Shown in pieces: positions 1-5,051 of a DNA stretch of 5,523 nucleotides; position 1 is the first letter of the stretch, and every line of letters begins with the position of its first letter. Under the pieces are notes generated by a model, which was not told the DNA's origin, did no database searches, and was given only the letters and a program-made list of their open reading frames with translations. Source of the DNA: Desulfobacterales bacterium (GTDB taxonomy: Bacteria; Desulfobacterota; Desulfobacteria; Desulfobacterales; Desulfobacteraceae); the NCBI GenBank assembly GCA_022361095.1, contig JAKSBO010001163.1, forward strand, positions 1 through 5,523. Reading direction: 5' to 3'. A program made the translations under genes and the position numbers.

Positions 1-379
1 CATTCAGCCGATTTGCCTGGATCACCCATTCCATATCCATATACTGGCTGTGATAGGCATAGGAAGAAAAATAATACCTGTCACACACCACGGTCACACC
101 GTTATCCACCATCTGCCGGATACCGGTTTCAGGGTCCATCAGGTGTTCGGTGCGGTCCGCGGCAAACAGGCTTGCAATGGTTCGCTGGTCTGCATGAAGA
201 TCACCGGACAGCATCCGCCGGATCAGACGCCCCACCGGCCCGTCAGTGGGTTCGCAGGTGGCAAAAAATTGTGCGCCTGTTGACGCCAGGCGTTTGCAAA
301 GCAGTTGCACCTGGGTGGTTTTACCTGACCCGTCAATACCTTCAAACACCACAAAACTGCCTCTATTTGCTTTTTCCAA
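1..379 (-). CDS. tmk: Thymidylate kinase (dTMP kinase), N-terminal 126 residues; 3' end cut by the window edge
   Basis: Phosphorylates dTMP to dTDP with ATP in the cytoplasm, an essential step of dTTP synthesis. I translated the minus strand by hand. The reading starts MEKANRGSFVVFEGIDGSGK and has the P-loop GIDGSGKT at residues 14-21. An EPTDGPVGRLIRR segment at 43-55 sits where the family has its EPGG-type dTMP-binding motif. AADRTEHL follows at 73-80, then the DRY catalytic/substrate motif at 100-102 with FSSYAY just after. Family members are about 200-220 residues, so roughly the last 40% lies beyond the left edge. I chose the TTG start at 379-377 because AAGGA (391-387) lies 7 bases upstream. 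An in-frame GTG at 385-383 is only 1 base from that site, so it is less likely but possible. The gene lies downstream of the cytochrome gene on the same strand, with a terminator-like hairpin directly before its ribosome binding site. Family assignment is firm; the start codon is less so. Confidence 0.93.
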   Translation of the reverse strand, partial: MEKANRGSFVVFEGIDGSGKTTQVQLLCKRLASTGAQFFATCEPTDGPVGRLIRRMLSGDLHADQRTIASLFAADRTEHLMDPETGIRQMVDNGVTVVCDRYYFSSYAYHSQYMDMEWVIQANRLN

Positions 380-386
380 ACTCACT

Positions 387-391
387 TCCTT
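387..391 (-). promoter_or_regulatory. Ribosome binding site that decides the tmk start
   Basis: AAGGA on the minus strand, 7 bases before the TTG at 379-377 and 1 base before the GTG at 385-383. The spacing favours the TTG as the initiation codon. Confidence 0.6.
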
Positions 392-396
392 AATAC

Positions 397-440
397 AACA
401 AAATAAACCCGGCAGATCCCGGAAACCGGGCCCTGCCGGG
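397..440 (-). terminator. Rho-independent terminator after the cytochrome gene (or attenuator ahead of tmk)
   Basis: Arms 408-422 and 426-440 pair over 13 of 15 positions around an AAA loop: 8 GC-rich pairs, a 2x2 internal mismatch, then 5 pairs. Read on the minus strand, the stem is followed by TTTATTTTGTTG (407-396). It starts 33 bases past the cytochrome stop codon. It ends only a few bases before the tmk ribosome binding site, so tmk depends on read-through or on a promoter I cannot see. Confidence 0.75.
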
Positions 441-472
441 CTGAAATATTTAAAACCCCGAAGGGAACTGGT

Positions 473-1327
473 TTAAGATTTGCTGTGACAACCGTTACAA
501 TTCACAGGGGCTGCCTTGGGAAGATCAGCTTTGCTGACCCGGCCCTGGGCCATAGCAGCCTTGCGTTTTTTGTCGGTGTCCCGATGGCAGGTCACACAGA
601 CATTGTGGTATGCTGCCAGGTAATACATCACGTTTTCCGGATCTTTAATGTTCCTGGAGCCCGAGGGTTCAGTTTCATTGTGGCATGAGGAACATGCTTC
701 AACTTCGCTTTCGCCGTCCCAATCATGGTGGCACGCTTTACAGGCGAACTGGAAATGAAGTCCGTGGGGAAATCCGACGGAACCCTTTGTGGCTTCAACG
801 TCTTCGGGTGCTTCTATGGTGATGAGACCAACGGGTATGGAGAGGGCTTCATCACTGTTAACAACCTCGGAATGGGGATCAGGATGGCATCCGGCGCAGG
901 CAACAGGGCCTGTAACGATGCTCTTTGAACCGGCAGCCTTTTGCTGGTCGGCCTCGTTCCTGTGGCAGTCACGGCACGCCTGGTGATAGGCACCAACCAG
1001 GGATTTTACGCCTCTTTCCGATCCATTGGCCTGACCAGGCTTCGGCGCCCAGAAATTTTCATGGCAACCGCTTGTTCCACAGCTTTTTATAGGCGCGTTT
1101 CCGTCCCAATTATGATGGCATTCCTGACAAGAATATGAAAAATGAACGGAATGCGGGAAATTGACCGGTGACAGCGTGGCCTTATAGTCGGCATCCTGTG
1201 GAGCCTGTAAGGTCATGGTGCCGACGGGGAGCTCAAATGTGGCTTCGGTGTCCTCGGCAAGGGCACTGCCCGTTAACGCAAAAGCAATAGCAAACCAGGG
1301 TACTGCAATGAGAAATAATCGTTTCAT
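473..1327 (-). CDS. Periplasmic octaheme cytochrome with two tandem cytochrome c3 (class III)-like domains
   Basis: Likely a periplasmic multiheme electron carrier between hydrogenases or dehydrogenases and membrane redox complexes; the partners are not visible here. The 284-residue protein begins with a Sec signal peptide (MKRLF, a hydrophobic stretch, then SALA with likely cleavage after residue 24). Eight heme-binding motifs follow: C67-C70-H71, C83-X4-C88-H89, C118-C121-H122, C144-C147-H148, C196-C199-H200, C212-C215-H216, C244-C247-H248 and C277-C280-H281. They form two four-heme units (about residues 33-150 and 162-284). Each opens with a similar block: LPVGTMTLQAP...FPHSVHF and IPVGLITIEAP...FPHGLHF, then a CxxCHH(N/D)WDG motif. 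H59, H62, H72 and H115, and H188, H191, H201 and H241, are candidate distal ligands as in bis-His c3. Only heme 2 keeps the longer CX4CH spacing. GGAGG at 1338-1334 lies 6 bases before the ATG. The gene appears to be a single transcription unit ended by the hairpin at 408-440. The fold class is well supported; the exact physiological role is unknown. Confidence 0.93.
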   Translation of the reverse strand: MKRLFLIAVPWFAIAFALTGSALAEDTEATFELPVGTMTLQAPQDADYKATLSPVNFPHSVHFSYSCQECHHNWDGNAPIKSCGTSGCHENFWAPKPGQANGSERGVKSLVGAYHQACRDCHRNEADQQKAAGSKSIVTGPVACAGCHPDPHSEVVNSDEALSIPVGLITIEAPEDVEATKGSVGFPHGLHFQFACKACHHDWDGESEVEACSSCHNETEPSGSRNIKDPENVMYYLAAYHNVCVTCHRDTDKKRKAAMAQGRVSKADLPKAAPVNCNGCHSKS

Positions 1328-1455
1328 GATCCCCCTCCAAAAAAGCTGTTATGTCAGATTGAACCTGATGTGACCGGCGTATTATAAAATTATGCCAGCC
1401 CTTAATATCACATAAACACTGTTGCTGATTCAATACACTAGTATAAAGTTGTCTT

Positions 1456-1484
1456 TCTATATTAATTAATGTTTATAAAATCAA
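1456..1484 (-). promoter_or_regulatory. Candidate sigma-70-type promoter of the cytochrome gene
   Basis: On the minus strand, TTGATT (1484-1479) is separated by 17 bases from TATAGA (1461-1456). This predicts a start near 1449 and a leader of about 120 bases before the cytochrome ATG. The spacer contains the perfect palindrome ATTAATTAAT (1461-1470), which may only reflect A+T richness. No other promoter of similar quality was seen in this 271-base gap. The call rests on sequence match alone. Confidence 0.45.
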
Positions 1485-1504
1485 CCTGAAATTTGGCCCT
1501 CAGG

Positions 1505-1549
1505 GGTAAAAATACATTCCGTGCACCTGGGAATACAATACCCAAATGC
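1505..1549 (-). terminator. Candidate terminator hairpin downstream of the amidotransferase gene
   Basis: As minus-strand RNA, 1549-1523 folds as GCAUUUGGG paired with CCCAGGUGC: nine continuous pairs, two of them G-U, around a 9-base loop. The same DNA read on the plus strand would give C-A mismatches at those two places, so the structure favours minus-strand transcription. A T-run (TATTTTTA, around 1507-1514) follows about 8 bases after the stem, further away than in a textbook terminator. It lies 50 bases past the amidotransferase stop codon. Confidence 0.4.
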
Positions 1550-1598
1550 TTAGATAAAAATAAAACCATCCGGAATCATAACGAATTTTTATTATTTT

Positions 1599-2321
1599 CT
1601 ATACATTCAACCGCTCTTTACAATTACGGATAAACCGGCTGAATAAGGGCAACATACCGTCACTTTTCTGCATGAGCAATTCAGGGTGCCACTGCACAAG
1701 GTCAATGGGCAAAGACTCATGCTCTGCACCTTCCACCACGCCGTCCGGAGCCCATGCCGTAATTCGAATCCCTTTGCCCGGGGCATCAATGGACTGGTGA
1801 TGCCTGGAGTTGATCCGGATGGAATCACCAAACAGGCGGTACAACCGGGAACCCGGCGCAAAGCTTACATCATGGTCTGTGCCAAAGGAAAAAACCTTCT
1901 GCATATGATCAACATCGGATTCAGGCAGTTGGCTTGGGATATCCTGGATCAGGGAGCCGCCCAGGGCCACATTTGCCACCTGGGCCCCCCTGCAAATGCC
2001 CAGGATCGGCATCTGGAGTTCCACTGCCAGGTTTACCAATGTCACCTGAAAGGCATCCAGTTCAGGGTCACTTGCCCTGCATGCCGGATGCATTTCCTGA
2101 TTAAAATAATGGGCATCCATGTCCAAGCCGCCGGGAAGAATCAAGCCGCTCACACGGGACAGCATCAAGGCCGCCATCTGTTCATCCCCGGTTGGCGGCA
2201 GGACAACCGGCACCCCCCCGGCCCGCTGGACACAATGGCTGTATATCACGGGAACGCTGGTGATGGTCTGGTCGTTTTTATTCGGTTCCGTATTGGCGGC
2301 AATGGCGACAAAAACGGGCAT
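1599..2321 (-). CDS. Class I glutamine amidotransferase-like hydrolase, peptidase C26 / gamma-glutamyl-GABA hydrolase (PuuD-like) family
   Basis: Members of this family hydrolyse gamma-glutamyl amide bonds, for example gamma-glutamyl-GABA in putrescine breakdown; the true substrate here cannot be read from sequence. The 240-residue soluble protein has the full triad of the family: nucleophile C110 in LGICRGAQ (107-114), and H212 and E214 in VQWHPE (209-214). It also has the PGGLDMD loop (63-69, the family's GGxD region) and the NSRHHQSI segment (171-178) typical of PuuD-like proteins. Length matches the family (about 230-255). The start is supported by GGAG (2333-2330) 8 bases before the ATG at 2321-2319. 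No putrescine-pathway genes such as puuA, puuB or puuC adjoin it, so puuD is not assigned. The gene follows the DUF309 gene on the same strand after 127 bases, with a hairpin in between. Family call is strong; specific function is unknown. Confidence 0.9.
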   Translation of the reverse strand: MPVFVAIAANTEPNKNDQTITSVPVIYSHCVQRAGGVPVVLPPTGDEQMAALMLSRVSGLILPGGLDMDAHYFNQEMHPACRASDPELDAFQVTLVNLAVELQMPILGICRGAQVANVALGGSLIQDIPSQLPESDVDHMQKVFSFGTDHDVSFAPGSRLYRLFGDSIRINSRHHQSIDAPGKGIRITAWAPDGVVEGAEHESLPIDLVQWHPELLMQKSDGMLPLFSRFIRNCKERLNV

Positions 2322-2405
2322 ATTAAATTCTCCACTGATTTTTAAGCTGGGGGCAAAGCCCGGCAGTTGATACGTCAGGTCAGCCCATGGCTGTTATAAA
2401 ACAAG

Positions 2406-2431
2406 ATGGTTAAGTATTAAACCATTTTTTT
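2406..2431. terminator. AT-rich hairpin with T-run, possible terminator in the DUF309-amidotransferase gap
   Basis: ATGGTTAA (2406-2413), loop GTA, then TTAA-(A)-CCAT (2417-2425) forms an 8-pair stem with one bulged A (2421). Seven T's run from 2425 to 2431 on the plus strand. On the minus strand, where the DUF309 gene is transcribed, the stem is followed by CTTGTTTTATAA, a weaker T-rich tail. It lies 18 bases past the DUF309 stop codon, so it may end that transcript, may work in both directions, or may block plus-strand read-through. Confidence 0.45.
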
Positions 2432-2448
2432 GATGCGTATCATATTTT

Positions 2449-2976
2449 CTAATTGTCTTTTATAACGGCTTTTAAGCGGGAAATTTTGGACTGAATATCG
2501 AACGATTCAGGCACCTGTAAGCAATGGGGTTCCAGTACGGACAGGGCTTTGGCCGCAACTGAGACCGCCGCTTTTTTCCTGTTATAGGCCAGCAGTTCAA
2601 ATGCGCCTGCGGTGCGTATCATTGCCTGCAGGATCTTTTTTTCCTGCCCATGAACAGCCCTGTAGTTTTGTTCGAGCCATTCATGGCACTCAAAAAAAAG
2701 AGCTTCATCCCAGAGCAGGCCAGCCACGGCATAGATATCAGCGCCCAAAAGCGGTTCTGAAAATATTTTTGTCAGAACATCATTATACCGTTCATACCTT
2801 GCCTTGATGTAACGCCGGGCCGGCTCGGGCAGCGTTTTTTGCCTCAACTTTGAAAACGCCTTTGCCACAGGCCCCGTATCGCCTTTGTGCACTGCGCTTA
2901 TAAATGCGCTCCCCAAAAGATTTCGGGTATCCCGGTCCGTCCGGTCCTCAAAAGGGTTAAATCGTATCTTCATCAT
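2449..2976 (-). CDS. DUF309-family protein of unknown function
   Basis: A 175-residue soluble protein with no signal peptide or membrane segment. Residues about 88-150 match the small all-helical DUF309 domain: LWDEALFFECHEWLE (88-102) carries the family's F-(W/F)-E-x-H-E-x-L-E signature with E96, H98, E99 and E102. It is followed by an amphipathic helix around ILQAMIRTAGAFELLAYNRK (115-134) and KALSVLEPH (143-151). The family's biochemical role is not established; conserved His/Glu residues could bind a metal, which is inference. The domain is preceded by about 85 charged residues that I do not recognise. The start is forced: a TAA lies two codons upstream of the ATG pair at 2976-2971. No ribosome binding site precedes it, and a possible promoter places the transcript start at the ATG itself. 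It is divergent from the reductase gene, with 263 bases between the two starts. Confidence 0.82.
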   Translation of the reverse strand: MMKIRFNPFEDRTDRDTRNLLGSAFISAVHKGDTGPVAKAFSKLRQKTLPEPARRYIKARYERYNDVLTKIFSEPLLGADIYAVAGLLWDEALFFECHEWLEQNYRAVHGQEKKILQAMIRTAGAFELLAYNRKKAAVSVAAKALSVLEPHCLQVPESFDIQSKISRLKAVIKDN

Positions 2977-2983
2977 ATTTTAA

Positions 2984-3013
2984 GTCATACCTGAAAAAGG
3001 GAAAATTTTTCAA
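2984..3013 (-). promoter_or_regulatory. Candidate promoter of the DUF309 gene, implying a leaderless transcript
   Basis: On the minus strand, TTGAAA (3013-3008) is 18 bases from TATGAC (2989-2984). Seven bases then lead directly to the A of the ATG at 2976, about where transcription should begin. An 11-base inverted repeat, GAAAATTTTTC (3001-3011), overlaps the -35 element and spacer and could be an operator. The match is moderate and no transcript data are available. Confidence 0.4.
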
Positions 3014-3058
3014 GGGAAAGTACTGTTTTTCTTATTTCCAGCCAGCACTTGTTGTGGG

Positions 3059-3086
3059 TTGAACCTGTCCATGGTTGTTAAAGAAT
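3059..3086 (+). promoter_or_regulatory. Weak candidate promoter for the FAD/rhodanese reductase
   Basis: TTGAAC (3059-3064) and AAGAAT (3081-3086) with 16 bases between them, each matching 4 of 6 consensus positions. If used, the leader would be about 145 bases and would include the inverted repeat at 3101-3153. I found no better pair in the 2977-3239 gap. Confidence 0.22.
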
Positions 3087-3100
3087 AAAAAGGAAGGCCT

Positions 3101-3153
3101 GCCAGTAAAACCCTTGAGCATTATCGCCAATTAGCGTATTTTATCTTACTGGC
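3101..3153. repeat. 8-base perfect inverted repeat in the leader/upstream region of the reductase
   Basis: GCCAGTAA (3101-3108) and TTACTGGC (3146-3153) are exact reverse complements, 37 bases apart. The interval contains a smaller dyad, CGC (3125-3127) and GCG (3134-3136), around an AATT-containing core. There is no T-run after it on the plus strand, so it is not a normal terminator for that direction. It could be paired regulator sites or an RNA stem in the leader. Confidence 0.35.
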
Positions 3154-3239
3154 TTAATAAGCGGGATTTGATTCGGGGGATATTGACACAATCCGGTCTT
3201 TATACACAGTTTAAAACCGGGCAAACAAACGAGGTTCTC

Positions 3240-4961
3240 ATGGCAAAAAAAATCATTATTATCGGTGCGGTGGCCCTGGGCCCCAAAGTGGCCAGCCGCC
3301 TCAGACGGCTTGATTCCGATTGTGAAATCATTATGATAGACAGGGACAGTTTAATTTCATACGGCGGATGCGGCATTCCTTATTATATCGGCGGGGATAT
3401 CGGAGAACTCAAAGAGTTGTACTCCACCACAGCCCATCACCCAAGAGACCCGGAATTTTTCCGTACCGTTAAAGGTGTTGAGGTCCTAACCCGGGTGGAG
3501 GCCATCGGCATTGACCGCAGAAAAAAACGGCTCAAAGTCCGCCACCTTGAAGACGGTACCGAATCTGAAATGCCCTATGACAAGCTGGTTATCGGCACGG
3601 GCGGCACACCGTTTACGCCGCCGATCCCAGGCGCAGACCTGCCGGGCGTATACCCGGTATCCAACCTGCACCATGCCCACACCATCAAAGAGTTGATCAG
3701 TAAGGGCGCCGTGGGCAATGCCGTGGTCATCGGCGCCGGCGCCATCGGTGTTGAAATGGCCGAAGCCCTGACCGATCTGTGGGGTGTGGAAACCACCCTT
3801 GTGGAGATGGCCCCCCACATACTGCCGGTTGCCATCGGTCCCAACATCGCCCTTATCGCTGAAAAAGAACTTGAAAGCAATGATGTGGGTGTCAAAGTCG
3901 GCGCCCAGGTCACCAAAATCCTTGGGGACGCTGAAAACGGCGTTACCGGGGTTGAGGTCAGCGGCGAAGTGATTGAATGTGACCTGGTGATCATGGCCGT
4001 AGGCGTCCGCCCCAACACGGGCTTTGCGGCCGATGCAGGCCTGGCTGTCGGCCGGGGCGGATCTTTAATAGTGGACAAAAATTTAAGGACAAACGACCCG
4101 GATATCTACGCAGGCGGAGACTGCATTGAAGTGCGCAATCTGGTATCCGGAGACCAGCTCCCCATGCCTTTGGGCTCCCTTGCCAACCGCCAGGGCCGGA
4201 TCATCGGCACCAACATATTCGGTAAAAACGCCCAATTTGACGGCACTGTGGGCACCTTTTGCATCAAGGTATTCGGCATGGGCGTGGCCACAGCAGGACT
4301 GACCGTCCACCAGGCCAAGATGGCCGGATTTGACCCAATTCACTCTGTGGTGGCACAGTTTGACCGTGCCCATTTTTATCCCGACTCAAAATTTCTGTTT
4401 ATTCAGCTCATTGCCGACCGGAATACCCGCAGGGTGTTGGGCGTGGAAGCTGTAGGCGAGCAGATTGATTCAGTCAAAGCCAGGGTGGACGCTGTGGTAC
4501 CGCTGATCCAAAGAGGAATGAATGTGGATGAGGTCTGCACCCTGGAAGTGGGCTATGCACCGCCATTTGCATCTGCCATGGACGTGATCAACAATGCCGG
4601 CAATACCCTTGATAATATTCTGGACGGCAGAAACACCCCCATTGACTGGCCTGAATTTATTGACCTGTTTGAAAAAGGAAAAATTACGGTGGTGGATTTA
4701 AGGGAAAGCGTGGAAGCCCAGCCGTTCATTGACAAATATGGCGCGGACCGCTGGATACACATCCCCCAGCCCGAGTTACGCGAACGCTATAATGAACTGC
4801 CTAAGGATAAGGAGCTTTGCCTTTTCTGCGGCACAGGCGCCAGATCTTTTGAATGCCAGATCATCTTGAACCAGAAGGGATTTACCCGCATTAAAAATCT
4901 TCAGGGCGGATATGCCCTTATCAGGGTTACTGATCCGGATTTCATTCCCCAGGGCGGCTAA
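3240..4961 (+). CDS. FAD-dependent pyridine nucleotide-disulfide oxidoreductase with C-terminal rhodanese domain (CoA-disulfide / persulfide reductase type)
   Basis: Likely a cytoplasmic NAD(P)H-dependent flavoenzyme reducing CoA disulfide, CoA persulfide or polysulfide, with the rhodanese domain relaying sulfane sulfur; the substrate is inferred from family. The 573-residue protein has an FAD-binding Rossmann start (IIIIGAVALG, 5-14). A single redox cysteine, C44 in SYGGCGIPYYIGG, is typical of the CoA-disulfide reductase/persulfide reductase group rather than two-cysteine disulfide reductases. It also has an NAD(P)H-binding motif GAGAIG (165-170), the second FAD motif IYAGGD (289-294), and the dimerisation region ending in YAPPFASAMD (439-448). 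Residues about 465-565 form a rhodanese domain with VVDLRE (484-489) and the active loop C530-GTGARS. Length matches this fused architecture. The ATG at 3240 is preceded by GAGG (3231-3234) at 5 bases and gives the usual N-terminus. An in-frame TTG at 3168 would add 24 unconserved-looking residues. It is a single-gene unit with a strong terminator at 4990-5020. Confidence 0.9.
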   Translation: MAKKIIIIGAVALGPKVASRLRRLDSDCEIIMIDRDSLISYGGCGIPYYIGGDIGELKELYSTTAHHPRDPEFFRTVKGVEVLTRVEAIGIDRRKKRLKVRHLEDGTESEMPYDKLVIGTGGTPFTPPIPGADLPGVYPVSNLHHAHTIKELISKGAVGNAVVIGAGAIGVEMAEALTDLWGVETTLVEMAPHILPVAIGPNIALIAEKELESNDVGVKVGAQVTKILGDAENGVTGVEVSGEVIECDLVIMAVGVRPNTGFAADAGLAVGRGGSLIVDKNLRTNDPDIYAGGDCIEVRNLVSGDQLPMPLGSLANRQGRIIGTNIFGKNAQFDGTVGTFCIKVFGMGVATAGLTVHQAKMAGFDPIHSVVAQFDRAHFYPDSKFLFIQLIADRNTRRVLGVEAVGEQIDSVKARVDAVVPLIQRGMNVDEVCTLEVGYAPPFASAMDVINNAGNTLDNILDGRNTPIDWPEFIDLFEKGKITVVDLRESVEAQPFIDKYGADRWIHIPQPELRERYNELPKDKELCLFCGTGARSFECQIILNQKGFTRIKNLQGGYALIRVTDPDFIPQGG

Positions 4962-4989
4962 ACTAAGAAACACCCCAAGGCCGGAACAC

Positions 4990-5020
4990 AAAAGCCCCGC
5001 CAAATTTTGGCGGGGCTTTT
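4990..5020. terminator. Strong bidirectional rho-independent terminator between convergent genes
   Basis: AAAAGCCCCGCCAAA (4990-5004) and TTTGGCGGGGCTTTT (5006-5020) are perfect reverse complements around a single central T; in practice the loop is the AAATTTT core. The GC-rich stem carries an A-run on one side and a T-run on the other, so it reads as a terminator on both strands. It lies 28 bases past the reductase stop codon and 31 bases from the CoA-transferase stop codon on the opposite strand. Confidence 0.93.
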
Positions 5021-5051
5021 GATTGTCAAGAAGACGGTATTGCGCTTTGGT

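Noticed and set aside
13..393. Open frames on the plus strand at the left edge (126 and 77 codons)
   Set aside because: They are antisense to tmk, which has an intact P-loop and DRY motif in the minus frame; the plus-strand products show no recognisable domain.
1686..2345. 219-codon open frame on the plus strand
   Set aside because: It lies opposite the amidotransferase, whose catalytic Cys/His/Glu are all present; the plus-strand product is His/Gln-rich with no domain, as expected for a shadow frame.
2349..2368. Hairpin GGGC-AAA-GCCC in the amidotransferase leader as a terminator or riboswitch
   Set aside because: A short stem with bulges and no T-run on either strand; too little to support a regulatory call.
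3183..3206. TTGACA (3183-3188) and TATACA (3201-3206) as a promoter
   Set aside because: Both hexamers are good, but only 12 bases separate them, too short for a sigma-70 promoter, and no -10 sits at 16-18 bases.
3168..3239. TTG start for the reductase, adding 24 residues
   Set aside because: No suitably spaced ribosome binding site, and the added residues precede a standard MAKKIIIIGA start that has its own GAGG 5 bases upstream.
3575..4078. 167-codon open frame on the minus strand
   Set aside because: Antisense to the NAD-binding part of the reductase; low-complexity Thr/Pro/Ala composition and no recognisable motif.
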